The position numbers and the translations under genes are program-made. From Epiperipatus broadwayi (taxonomy: Eukaryota; Onychophora; Udeonychophora; Euonychophora; Peripatidae): 64,000 nucleotides of DNA. The notes under the pieces were generated by a model, which saw only the letters and a program-made list of their open reading frames with translations, ran no database searches and was not told the origin of the DNA. This document shows, in pieces, positions 35,964 through 46,539 of this stretch (the stretch's first letter is position 1; each line of letters starts with the position of its first letter). The stretch covers positions 933,336 to 997,335 of the forward strand of contig JAQFVV010000014.1 in NCBI GenBank assembly GCA_028023455.1. Direction: 5' to 3'.

Positions 35964-36860
35964 TTTAATGTTTTTAATATATTATAATTTGAGTTGTGTC
36001 ACATAGATGGGAGTTGGTAAAGAATAATTTGTCTGCCTTGATGTGTGGATGTGATTGATTTGTTCTGTTAGTTAAGTTAAAGTTTATATATATATGTTTA
36101 AATATCATCTGGAAAAGTTAATACTATTAAAATTGTTTGTATAATGGGTGGAAGTAAAAAGAAAATATGGTGAAAAGCGATGGATTTAATTGGATGTGTA
36201 ATGATTGGACATATTATTGATAATGTTTGGAAAGTATTTTTTTACACCAACTTAAATATAAGATTGAAAAATGATTTATTGTATGTGTTACTGCAAGGAG
36301 GCTTTAAAATTAAGTGTCTGTAAGATTAGTTGATTTTTTAGTAGGTTTGCTATTAAAGAATTTTTTTTAACTTAAGGAAGACAGTGATTTATTTGAGAAA
36401 GAAGATAATGTTTTTGAGGTGCAAGGTTAGAAACTGTGTTTATCAATTGCCATTTAAAGAAATGTTTTTTTTACTTTTGTGTAAAGTGGTTTGAAGAGCA
36501 GTAGAGGATGCATAAAGTTAAATATAGAGTAGGGCGACTTGAAAAATAGCTAATATGGATTGGTATCCAACAATGTATATGTAATAGAAAGAAATTAGGT
36601 CTGCTGTGGTAGAGTGTACCATATGCGATGAATTTATCATTTGAAATACTTAAATAAGACTAGGAAGGAGGTAATTCATCTATGGTTATGTAGACAATAT
36701 GTAAATGTGATAAAAAAGGTGAAAAAATAGTTTCTGAATGTAGATAGTGCAAATAAAAAGTCAGGAGAAGTGGAGCAAAATGAAGTTGAGGAAGATAGAA
36801 TAGAATATGTTTTTAGTGCTGTGAAAGAAATATGAATAAAAAATAAGTAGTGCTAAAGAG

Positions 36861-37413
36861 GTGGTTAGCCAAAGAATAAATAATATAGAGGAAGAGGTAA
36901 AGGATGTAGAAGCAAAATTAAAATCATTAGAGACAAAGTGTGAGCAGATGAAAGAATTATTGAATAGAAATGATAAGGAAGTTCAGAAGGTGGAAGATAA
37001 TGTTACAGTTGAAGTAAGAAAAGTAAACTATGAGACAGTATTGATAGGGAATTTGCTAATTAGGAAATGTGGAGATGTAATTGGAAGGCAAAATAGAAAC
37101 AGGTATTTAAGAATATGTTTGCCTGGTGCTAGACTTTGGGATGTTACAGATAAGGTAAAAAAATGAGAGTAGGGAAGTGAATGTTAATGTAGGGACAAAT
37201 AATTTGTCAGAATCATCAGAGAGAGTAATGGATGAGTATATAGACTTGATTAGTAATTTAAATAAGATTAAAGGAATGGTAGGGATAGTTGAATTGTTAC
37301 AAAGATTTGACAATAGGTATATGTTAGATAGGGCATATTCTATAAATGATAGATTGAAAAAAATGTGTGAGAGAAATGATATGTTTGTGGATGTGTGGAA
37401 TTTTTTTTATTAG
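36861..37413 (+). pseudogene. LINE ORF1 with SGNH-esterase-like domain (catalytic Ser lost)
   Basis: From the ATG at 36861, residues about 5-45 form a charged coiled coil. The frame then runs into a GDSL/SGNH-like block: the block I position reads IGNLLIRKCG (from 37044), followed by LRICLPGARLWDVTD (37106-37150). After a frameshift and stop at about 37166 the next frame gives NVGTNNLS (37186-37209) and a C-terminal helix region ending in FVDVWNFFY. CR1-group LINEs commonly carry an esterase-type ORF1 with G-D-S at block I and a G-T-N block III. Here G-T-N is kept but G-D-S reads G-N-L, so the nucleophile is missing. The antisense frame 37107-37313 is a shadow. Confidence 0.7.
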
Positions 37414-37689
37414 TAAGAGGGAGTACTTAGCAAAACAAGGAAGTGAAGTTTTAGGGAGTTTGATTTGAAAAGAATATAGTTGAGGAAACTTATAAAGGGG
37501 AGTGGGGTTTTAAATTGCAGTGTTCTCAGAAAGAAGAAGAATGGATGGGATGTAAGAAATAAACAAAGGTTTGCTGATTTACATACAAATGTAGATAGTG
37601 GAAAGGGAATGGTTCTGTAAAATTAATAGTAAGCAAGTGACTTATAAATGTAATGGAGTAGAAAAAGTCAAAAGAATTTATAAGAGTAG

Positions 37690-38540
37690 TTAGAAAAGCA
37701 GAAATTATTAAAATAGGATATTTGAATATGCAAGGTTGTAGGAGATCAGAAAAATGGCTGGAATTACACAAAGTAATTAAAAATGAAGAGCTTGAGGACA
37801 TCTAAGAGAAGGAGAAGAACCTACACTGGAAGACTTGATATGGCTGGGTATAAATATAAAAGAAAAAAAGGGGATGGTGGTGTAGGAGTTATGTCAAAAA
37901 AAATATTTAAATACTGCTAAATCTCAAGAACATTTGTGGTTTGAGGTAAGGTTAGAGAGTCAAGAATGGATGGTGGCTATAGGGTATATAGTCACATTAT
38001 AATGGAATGTAACAGTAGCATATATGAATGCCTAGTTAAGGATATACATAGTTGCAAAAAAGGGAAAGAAAAAATGATAGTAGAGGATATGAATGGGCAT
38101 ATTAAAAAATGATGATATAGATAATAAGAATGGACAGCTTTTGAAGAATTTTTGTCAGAGAATGAATTTAAGCATTGGAAATTTATCAAATATTTATGAG
38201 GGACAATAATATATTTTCATACAATAGGTTATGTATTAGTAGAGAAATAGGAAATGAATAAAGTATGGAAAATTAAAGTGTTTGATAGTGATCATAATTT
38301 CTTTATAATAGAAATGGTTAGTAATGTGATGGAAAATAGTAATAAAAGTAGAAATAGTAGTGAAAGATGTGGATGGAGAATGAATGATAATAATAAGTTA
38401 GAAAAAAAAATAAAAGTTGAAGAAATCATGGAAGAGTTGGGTGGGAATGAATCTAAGGACTGGTGTAGTGAAGTAGAAAAAATGGCAAATAGGATGGTAG
38501 ATGAGAATAGTCAGAAGAATAAATGTAATAGATGAGTGAG
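37690..38540 (+). pseudogene. APE-type endonuclease domain of the CR1-like LINE
   Basis: Starts near KIGYLNMQGCRRS (about 37700-37740), the usual N-terminal beta strand with the Asn of APE-like nucleases. The later catalytic block reads EDMNGHI (38082-38102; families usually have G-D-F/M-N-x-H), and the C-terminal SDHN motif is intact (38287-38298). Stops and frameshifts separate the blocks. The frame 38254-38535 continues from SDHN into the linker that precedes the RT. Minus frames at 37526-37801 and 37992-38189 are antisense shadows. The normal role is to nick target DNA to start reverse transcription. Confidence 0.7.
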
Positions 38541-38566
38541 AGTTATGTAAAAGCAAGGAAAAAAAT

Positions 38567-40250
38567 GTGCAGGAATATAAGTGTGCTATTAAGAATGAAG
38601 AAAGTGAAGACGATGTTAATGTTAAATGGGAAAAGTATTTTTTAAAAAGAAAGTTGGATAAAATAGATAATTATATAGAGAGAATGAAATTAAATAGTAA
38701 ATTGTTGGAGGATATTAATAAAAGTGAAAGAGATAGGAAAAATTTGGGAAATACATTAAAAGAAGGAATGTAGGGGAGAAAGAAACAGTATTACTAGATG
38801 ATAAAGAAATACAGTGTAACTCTAGAAAAGAATTAGAGACAATCTTCTATAAGTATGTAATGGATATAGAAAAGATATTAGAGATATGCAGGGCAGAGTG
38901 ATTACAAACATAAAAACATATAGCAATGGGTATATTAGGGTTACAGAAAATGAATTGAATGAGTCAGGTAAGAAATGGAAAAGTGGAAAGGCAAGAGGTT
39001 GAGATGGATAGGCACCAGATATGGTAATGAATTTAGGAAATAGTGCAAAATTAAACCTATTGTCATCTTTAATAAGATGGCACAGAAGAGAGATTTTCCA
39101 GATAGTTGGAGTAATACAAGAGTAAGGCTACTATTTAACAGAAAGGATAAAGATCATAGAAGGTTAAGCAATTATAGGCCGACAGTGATAATGTCAGTGT
39201 TCTATAAAGTTTTCACATATATTGTAGCTGGAAAGTTTGCACAATGGAAGAAAATAATATAGTGGGAGGAATGCAAGGAGGTTTTTGATCAGATAAGCAT
39301 ATAGGAGATAGTTTATTTGTAGTTACACAACTTATAGATATGAGTAGAAATACAGGTAGACAGTTATATATGATTTTTATAGATATAGAGAAGGCATACA
39401 ATAGAAGTAGATTATGGGCAAGTTTAGTAAATTTGAGAATGGATGGAGCTTTAGTGGATCTTATTAAGAGATTGTATGAAAATAATTACTATACTTATCA
39501 ATTAGGGTATTATAAAATCAGGTAAGGTTAAAAAAGGGTTACGACTAAGGCAAATATGTTTTATGTCACCTATTTTGTTTTTATTATACTTGATAGAAAT
39601 GGAGAGAGCAATAGAAAGACAAGGAAGAGGAGTAGAGATACCATTAAGGTGGCAAGGGAGTCTATACATTGTCAGGTCTTTTATTTGTGGATGATGTCTT
39701 CTGGTTAACAGATAGTAGAGAAGAGATGGAAGTTATGCTGAAGACATGAGTAAGGGTTGGTAAAGAGATGGGGATTAAATTTACTAAAGAAAAATAAATA
39801 ATAATGATGATTAATACTGAGGAAAGAGAAGAGAAAGAATTTTTATTGGGGGATGTAAAGTTACATGTGGTAAATAGGTATAACTATTTGGAAATCATCT
39901 TAAGTAATCAGAAAAATTGCTTGGATGAATGGGGAAAAAAAATTTATAAATGAAACAAAGAAAAGAAAGGGATTGATTAAACATTAACAGTATTTTCATA
40001 TAATAAATATGATGTAGCTAGAATTGCATGTAAGGGAGGAGCAGTAGCAGAATTAACATGTAATAATGATGTGTTATGTGTTAGTAAAGGGGTGTGTGAT
40101 CGCTTAGAAGAAACACAAAGAGAAATAGGAAGATGTGTGGATAGCAAAGGAGGAAATTCAAGGAGAAATGGGATGGTCAAGTTTTTATATAAGAGTCACA
40201 AAAAGTAAAATGAAAATGTTCAGTAGATTGAAATTTATAAATAATAAGAG
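38567..40250 (+). pseudogene. Reverse transcriptase domain of the CR1-like LINE
   Basis: In order: linker (38567-38773), then FPDSWSNTRVRLLF and NYRP (39090-39185), then VFYKVFTYIVAGKF, a G-G-F stretch with an in-frame stop and SDKHIGD (39270-39310), RT motif A as FIDIEKAYN (39376-39402), and motif C as FVDD (39682-39696). The C-terminal tail reads through about 40250. At least six frame breaks are visible. The catalytic Asp residues of motif A and of FVDD are still encoded, but not in one frame. Confidence 0.75.
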
Positions 40251-40329
40251 AATAGCCAAAATAGTATTTAATTAGGTTATGAGTTTTTCAAGGGTTGTTT
40301 TAATATTTTATTTTTCAAATTTATATGTG

Positions 40330-41030
40330 TGTATGTTGATGTGTTTGCAGATAATGTTTCACAAATTTAGGAAATTTTTTGAGTTATCAAATGAAAATAA
40401 GAAAGTAAGTCTAAAAATATATATAAAAAGATTAAAGTAATGTCAATGAATTTCCTCAGAAGAAGAGAATAGATATGATATTCATGAATTAGAAAAAGTT
40501 AAGAACTACAAATATCCAGACAATTAAACTTGGATAGAATGCTTTTAATAGAAATATGTTACTATTAAAGGAAATATGTCTATACTTTTGAAAAGGAGAG
40601 TTTTTAAGAGCTGAATTTTACTATTTGATAGATAGTTTTAGATTTGAGATTTGGGCACAAGACAGAGACTTCAGTCCTGTCAATGATATGTTGACAAATT
40701 CATATTGACAATAAAAAGAAGGGATCAAAAATTAAATATTTGGAAGAGAGAACAAAGAGATATTATTAACATCATAGAAAATATTAAGAGACTGAAATGG
40801 AGTTGGACTTGTCATATGGCTTGAAAAAATGATAATAGATAGACAGCGGAAGTCTTAAAGTGCATTCCAAGAGATTGTAAAGGACATAGAAAGAGACCGT
40901 ATGTGAAGTGGGTGGATGAAATAAAAAAAACTTTGTTGATGTGATGTGAAGAGAGATTCTAGATTAGAGAATATGGAATAAATGTGGATAGATCTTCATC
41001 TTACAGTGATCAACAGTGGTTGAAAATTAC
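40330..41030 (+). pseudogene. RTE-like LINE 3' fragment
   Basis: Pieces follow the RT palm-to-C-terminus of RTE-type LINEs: a decayed FADD box (FADN, near 40345), KVKNYKYP (where families have a K-x-F-K-Y-L-G element, near 40495), and the C-terminal block KRLKWSWTCHMA...NR, CIPRDCKG, RKRPYVKWVDEI (40780-40925), matching the W-x-G-H-x-A-R...R...G-R-P...R-W-x-D pattern of RTE tails. It is 5'-truncated, frame-broken and abuts the CR1-like element. A second, longer copy lies on the minus strand at 56.6-59.8 kb. Confidence 0.7.
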
Positions 41031-41364
41031 AGTAATGATATTTATTTTTTACAATTTTGCTATTAATATTTCTTTTAAGGTTAGCATTTAAAGAACATTT
41101 ACAGTTGTAATGTGTAATTTTTTTTTCTTTCTGAAGATAGAAGAGATGGCAGTGTTTTCTCATTTTATTTGCTTATACATAACTGAATCATCAATACAAT
41201 CTTTATAGAATCTGTAAACTACCTTTCTTTTTTCATATGTATAGAGTGAATCAATTTTTCTTTTTTTTTTTGCCAACCCAAAAAAAACAAATATATATTC
41301 ACTGACCTAGGTTATTAAAAAGTTATACAAAATACACTACAAAATTTTATGCTTGTTTAAATGC

Positions 41365-41800
41365 AGTTAGTTGTTCATGACATTTGACATACAATTATAT
41401 GTTGGACTATTTCCTCCATCTCGTTGTAGTTGTTTAATGTTTTTTACAAAAATTAAAACTTAATTTAAACTTTTCGAATATATTTATCTGTCAGGAATAA
41501 CACTAAATTTAGTATGATGAACAGCAATTTGATTGGTATTATTCCTATCTCTTCTTTATATGTGTTTGGCCTGATAAACATAGGAATCAAACTAGTTATT
41601 TTTTGATTCAAAATTATTGAATTTGAGGTGACACTGTAACCAATTAGATCTATGACAGAACTTCAGCATTCACAAATCTAAGGGTCACTAGTTTGTTTCC
41701 ATGATAGTATTCTCACTAATCTATGCCATGGACAACTAAAAAGAGACGAGAATAATTCAATTCAAAACACTGAGTTATATTTAAACTGGTGAGTTATTAT
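41365..41800 (+). repeat. Dispersed SINE-like repeat (family S1, copy 1)
   Basis: About 400 bp shared with 43880-44090 and 56300-56640. The common core has TGTTGGACTATTTCC, later AATCTAAGGGTCACTAGTTT and GTTTCC, then TCTCAC. In the other copies the core reads TTCGATTCC or TTTGATTCC, close to a pol III B box, hence SINE-like. No A box was found, so the class is uncertain. Confidence 0.5.
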
Positions 41801-42129
41801 TACCAGGTGAATCCATTTTAAAATTTTAAATAAAGTTTGAATTATTATAAAATTAGTTATTAATTGAAATCAGATGGAAGTAGTCCATCTACTTTATTAT
41901 CATTTCTCTGCTTGCACCGTTTCTTGTGTTGTCATTGCAAATCAATTTAGATATTATCACTATCTTGATTTTAATAAAAATAACAATCAGATTAGATGAA
42001 CAAATCTGTCTAATTGTTGTTTCTAAATAATTTTAATAATCTTAACAAACATTTAAGAATATGTGTAATTTATTTAAAGTACAGATATTTCAATTTTAAT
42101 TGAAAGTTTATATAAAAAACATATTGGCA

Positions 42130-42401
<272 letters not shown>

Positions 42402-42639
42402 ATTTCAAGCAGGGTCTTATGTTAGTAGGTCTCATGCTAGCTAATGTATATATATACTTTCATTAGGATTTATATACTCATTATTAAATTATTATTATTT
42501 TTTATTCTTTGCTTTAAAAAACAATAAAATCTTTAAAAAACTTGCATTTTTTAATCAAAAGTTTTATTTTTAAACTTATTAGAACTTCTGAAATATTTTG
42601 TAACATATATGTTGTCTAAAATGATATAATTGCGTTGTA

Positions 42640-42840
42640 TGATTTAATGCAATGATCCATCAGTCACGGCTCTTTTGTTACTTTTAGAACTTAGACATCA
42701 TTTGAACTCCCGTGCAACATGTCATTTTTTAAATCTCTGCTAGCAGGGATAGAGTAATAGACTTTCAGATCTTCCTGACTTGCAGCTCCGGTCTACCATT
42801 TTCCATCCTTGAACTTTATGTGAACTCTAAAATACAAAAC
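42640..42840 (-). repeat. Possible tRNA-derived SINE fragment
   Basis: GC-richer than the flanks. On the minus strand GGGAGTTCAAATGATG resembles a pol III B box. Related words occur near 19795 and 28170. Too short and decayed for certainty. Confidence 0.3.
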
Positions 42841-43080
42841 ATTCGGTTATTTTTTTTAATGAAACCATTTCTATACACAGTGGTTAATTCTGAAGTAAAT
42901 TTCCTGTGGAATAAATATATTAAGAAGCTCATGTAATATTTTAACTCCAACTGAAATATTAAATAATTAGTTTTATCAAAAATTAAATTCTTCCTAATGT
43001 GTTAAAAAATTGAAAGATTTTATTTCAAAAATCACATTGTTAGTTGCATATTGATGTGAATTTTGAAATAAGATAATAGA

Positions 43081-43165
43081 CTGTAATATATATATATATA
43101 TATATATATATATTACAGTCTATTATATATATTTCAAAATATATATATATATATATATATATATG
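43081..43165. repeat. TA-rich palindrome
   Basis: AATAGACTGTAATATATATA is mirrored by TATATATTACAGTCTATT, and the outer TTTTGAAAT/ATTTCAAAA also pair. Cruciform-prone microsatellite. Confidence 0.85.
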
Positions 43166-43487
43166 ACCATTAGCATTTACTGTAAAATATTTGTTTAGAT
43201 GTTATAAATCTTTTGTTTAGAATCGATTGCATTTTTTTTTTTAAAAAAAGAAACAACATTAGTTTGTTAATTTAGTTTTAAATATTTGTGTGCATTTGTG
43301 TGGTTAAGTGCAATTGTAAAAGGATGGGTTCATGAGATAATGGTTTGTGGATTAATGCTTGACCTATTATTTGTGGTGTTTTTATATCACATGATCTCCT
43401 AATTGATTAGTCATTCACTCAAATATTCTTTATTCTGTAGGAATTATGTGAGTAAAATTTTGTATTTTGCTAATTCATAGTGTTTTT

Positions 43488-43775
43488 AAAGAAATTTATT
43501 TTACATGATCACCATTTCCTATGCTTACCCAAATCTCTCCATATAGTAGTGTCATTCAGTGCAAGTCTTAGTAGTCAATGGATGCAGGGCAGTATGTGCA
43601 TAAAATCCCTATCTAGTGCCTACTTACCCAATATCTCCCCACTAATTTCTAGCTTGTGGCTTTCATCATTGAGGAGTCTTGGATCTGAGAGCACTACATC
43701 TAATCTTAGGATCTAATGCAACCCTCCAGCAAAAACCTTTTATCTACTGAACTCAAAATGAAAATCCAGTAATGT
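43488..43775. mobile_element. Foldback family F1, copy 1 (single arm)
   Basis: Begins near ACATGATCACCATTTC and carries the F1 modules in order: CATATAGTAGTGTCATTCAG, GCAAGTCTTAGTAGTCAATG, AAAATCCCTATCTAGTGCCT, TAGCTTGTGGCTTTCATCAT and CTTGGATCTGAGAGCACTAC. The other copies contain the same modules in mirror order. Confidence 0.65.
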
Positions 43776-43879
43776 TTTCAATTCAAGTTCTTTCTCATGT
43801 ATAGTCTTATAGATCTTAACCTAGTTCAAGCATCTAAACATTTTGATGTTTTGGATTTTTCAATAACCACAGTTAACAT

Positions 43880-44190
43880 TGTTTTCCCTAAAGTTTGTGA
43901 TGATGGTATTTTAGTTGTATTTTTACATTGAACTATTTCCATCATCTAGTTCAATATTCGTGAATGTAAGAGTTCAGGTTTGATTCCTATGCTAGTACTG
44001 TCACTAGTCAGGCCAGCAATATCTGAAGAAGTGAGGAGAATAATATTTCTTGAAACATTGTGCATATACTTACATTTGTGCTATTACTAACAGTTGAATG
44101 TTTTTGGAATATTTAAATAAAATTAATTTTTCTAAAGATATTCAATACTTATATTAGATGATGGAAATAATCCATGATATAAATACAGCA
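43880..44190 (+). repeat. SINE-like family S1, copy 2, with terminal inverted block
   Basis: Carries GGTTTGATTCCTATGCTAGT and TACTGTCACTAGTCAGGCCA, matching copies 1 and 3. GAACTATTTCCATCATCTAG at 43930 is mirrored by TAGATGATGGAAATAAT at 44157, so this copy can also fold. Confidence 0.5.
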
Positions 44191-44226
44191 GTCAACATTT
44201 TTCCATTGGCAGTATTGGTATAAACT

Positions 44227-44530
44227 ATCAAAACATCACATGCATGCACAAGGTAAAAGTCACAATTTCATATGCTTACACATGCTATTAATAAGAGTAC
44301 CAAACTCTCTAGAGAGTAGTGCCACCATAAATACAAGTCTTTGTAATCTTAATATCTAGGTACATTGCTAAAGTTCCTCACTGATGAAAGCCAGAAGCTA
44401 TCCTGATGATGTTGGATGAGTAGGCACTAGATAGTGATTTTATGCACAAACCTTCCTGCATCCATTGATTACAAAGGCTTGCGCTTGGTGGCACTACTAT
44501 ATGGAGAGTAGTACTCATGCACAAGATGTT
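44227..44530. mobile_element. Foldback family F1, copy 2
   Basis: Starts ACATCACATGCATGCACAAG, contains AGAGAGTAGTGCCACCATAA and, mirrored near the far end, GGTGGCACTACTATATGGAG. The centre holds TGATGAAAGCCAGAAGCTAT, GTAGGCACTAGATAGTGATT and CTTCCTGCATCCATTGATTA. Confidence 0.7.
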
Positions 44531-44544
44531 AATTTTGTAGCCAA

Positions 44545-44890
44545 CTTCTTTAGTAGTGCCACCCAGTGCAAGCCTTAGTAATCAATAGATGCAAGAAAGT
44601 ATGGTCATTAAATCCCCATATACTGAGACTAGTTTCTAGCTTGTGGATTTCAACAGTGAGGAGCCTTGGATCTGATTGCACTGCACCTATTTCTGAAGGG
44701 TTGCATTAGATCTAGGTGCAGTGTTCTCAGATCCAAGGCTTCTCACTGATGAAAGCCACAAACTAGAAATGAGTCTGGAGATATTGAGTAGGTAGGCAAG
44801 AGATAGTGATTTTATGTATATACTTTCTTGCATCCATTATTTACTAAGGCTTGAATTGAGTGATACTACTATATGGAGAGTTTGCTACTG
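44545..44890. mobile_element. Foldback family F1, copy 3 (most symmetrical)
   Basis: TTTAGTAGTGCCACCCAGTG on the left is mirrored by GAGTGATACTACTATATGGA on the right. CTTGGATCTGATTGCACTGC is mirrored by GCAGTGTTCTCAGATCCAAG around a loop near 44700. No coding potential. Confidence 0.8.
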
Positions 44891-45371
44891 AAATATATTT
44901 TAGATGAGGCTTGATTGGATATTGTATTTGAATGATTCAAAAATATATCTTTCATGAGTTATTTACCTCTGTTAAAAACTTTTGAAATAAGTGTTTATAT
45001 TTATCAGGAACAAAAAAGAAAATCTCTTAAACAAATCTTAGTCATTTATTTTTCCAGATTTTTGTATATAATCATGACAATTTTATTTTTTTTGCCTATG
45101 TCATTCGTTTTATTCATATATATTTCTTCACATATGAACTAGGTCTAAATATATTATGATAATAATTCACAAGTCAAATTTAAGAATTGCTTTTTAACTA
45201 ACTTTCTGACAATGTCCACTTTTGAAATAATAATGCTTAATTTATTTACTATTTAAGAATATGGAGGGTAACTGAAAATGGACATCTTTGTTTGTCGAAT
45301 AAATTGATATATATATATAAATAAGACATTTTGCGGGTTCATCCATGTAAAAAAAATTTAAATATGATATA

Positions 45372-45415
45372 CCAACATTTTGACTTGATCACACAAGTCA
45401 TCCACTGGATGATAA
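45372..45415 (-). ncRNA. Possible decayed hammerhead ribozyme 3' of the PLE
   Basis: On the minus strand, GGATGA is followed by the stem GACTTG-TGTGAT-CAAGTC (45382-45399) and then AAAA. Hammerheads have CUGANGA, stem II, GAAA, and PLEs are known to carry them in their flanking repeats. The stem is perfect, but both core boxes differ from consensus, so this copy is unlikely to cleave. Confidence 0.35.
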
Positions 45416-45907
45416 AAGATAGAAAGATAGTTGTAGAGGCGCTACAATCACTGATTTGAAAAAAAAAAAAAAAATTAAAGTTCCACCAATACCAAAAATG
45501 TTAGGAATATTTTTAAAAAAAAATCTTTCCAAATAGGAGAAAGTTTGCATGTATCATTTCGCTTATTGATACAATCTGGCTTTTTAAGTATCTCAATGGC
45601 TTTTCTAATTTTGCACTAGTAGAGATTATCACATCTGGATATGATCCTGGTACTATAAAAATTAATTTTATGACCTGAATCTATAATATGGAGTGAGAAT
45701 GCTGCTGCTGATGAGTGTTGTTTAACTGCATTAGCATGCTCATCTCTCCTAACACTCATGCGGCGATTACTCATACCTTTGTAAGAAGGTTTACAATTTT
45801 TACATGAGATTTGATAAACACCATGAGATTCAAAAGGGATTGAATCCTTAGGCTTGGTTATTATATTGAAGATCTTTTGATGAGGAGAAAATGCTGTATC
45901 TATATTA

Positions 45908-45981
45908 TAGCGTTTTAATATACATCCAATACTGTCTGTATTTTTAGCGTTTTAATATACATCCAATACTGTCTGTATTTT
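45908..45981. repeat. 37-bp tandem duplication inside PLE copy 1
   Basis: TAGCGTTTTAATATACATCC starts two perfect consecutive units (45908-45944, 45945-45981). 37 is not a multiple of three, so it shifts the PLE frame. Confidence 0.95.
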
Positions 45982-46480
45982 CTTTTACATATGGAACACA
46001 AATCCTAATAGCTGATTTATCATCTTTTTGTTTCCTATTTTGGCCATTTTCGGCTTTTTTTTTATAAATTTATAATTATAACTATTTCCTAATAAAACCC
46101 TATTAATATGATTTATTTCTTCTTTCAGATGTGACTTATCTGAAAGGTTTATTGATCTATTTAAAAGAGTATTGGCTACAGAAACTATCTGAGTTGGGTG
46201 ATGATGAGAATATAAATATAAATATTTGTCCGTGTGTGTATTCTTTCTGTAAATTGAAAAAGATAAACTATTTGGTGTTCTGTTGACTAGAATATCAAGA
46301 AAAGGGAGTTTTCCATTATACTCTGTCTCCATTGTAAATTTAATATGAGGATGCATATTATTTAAATGTAAGAAAAAATCATCTGATTTATTTTTTCCAT
46401 GTTGCTATATGACAAAAGTGTCATCTATGTATCAGAGCCAAATGAGAGGTTTTAAAGATAATGATTCTAAAGCACAAGTT

Positions 46481-46537
46481 TATATATATATATGTAACGA
46501 CATATTTATATATCGTTACAATATATATATATATATA
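46481..46537. repeat. Palindromic spacer between the two PLE fragments
   Basis: TA tracts with TGTAACGA (46493-46500) mirrored by TCGTTACA (46513-46520). It sits exactly at the junction of the two oppositely oriented PLE fragments. Confidence 0.85.
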
Positions 46538-46539
46538 AT

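Larger units (their letters stand above)
36120..40290 (+). mobile_element. CR1-like LINE, long but decayed (ORF1 esterase, ORF2 APE-RT)
   Basis: The plus strand carries the order of a CR1-group LINE: a possible PHD-like Cys/His region (about 36600-36710), an SGNH-hydrolase-like ORF1 (36861-37413), an APE-type endonuclease (37690-38310) and reverse transcriptase (39070-39780) with a C-terminal tail to about 40250. All frames are broken by stops and frameshifts. The sense strand is markedly purine-rich compared with flanking DNA, which helps set the limits; both ends are approximate. LINEs move by target-primed reverse transcription using their own endonuclease and RT; this copy cannot. Confidence 0.8.
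45360..46470 (-). pseudogene. Penelope-like element, 3' half (RT end plus GIY-YIG), copy 1
   Basis: Read on the minus strand: RT motif C as YIDDTFVI (46410-46431) followed by an in-frame stop, then the post-catalytic block HPHIKFTMETEYNGKLPFLD and YRKNTHTDKYLY (in the open frame 46356-45985). Further in is the GIY-YIG endonuclease start GVYQISCKNCKPSYKG (from 45822), with RRMSVRRDEH after it. PLEs join an RT related to telomerase to a C-terminal GIY-YIG nuclease. The copy lacks the N-terminal RT region and is interrupted by stops, frameshifts and a 37-bp tandem duplication (45908-45981). Confidence 0.85.

Noticed and set aside
37107-38189. Several minus-strand frames (37107-37313, 37526-37801, 37992-38189)
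   Set aside because: Antisense to the CR1-like LINE, whose motifs are all on the plus strand.
44380-44410. Hammerhead-like CTGATGAAAG in foldback family F1
   Set aside because: No stem II and no correctly placed GAAA; the word belongs to a conserved module of the family.
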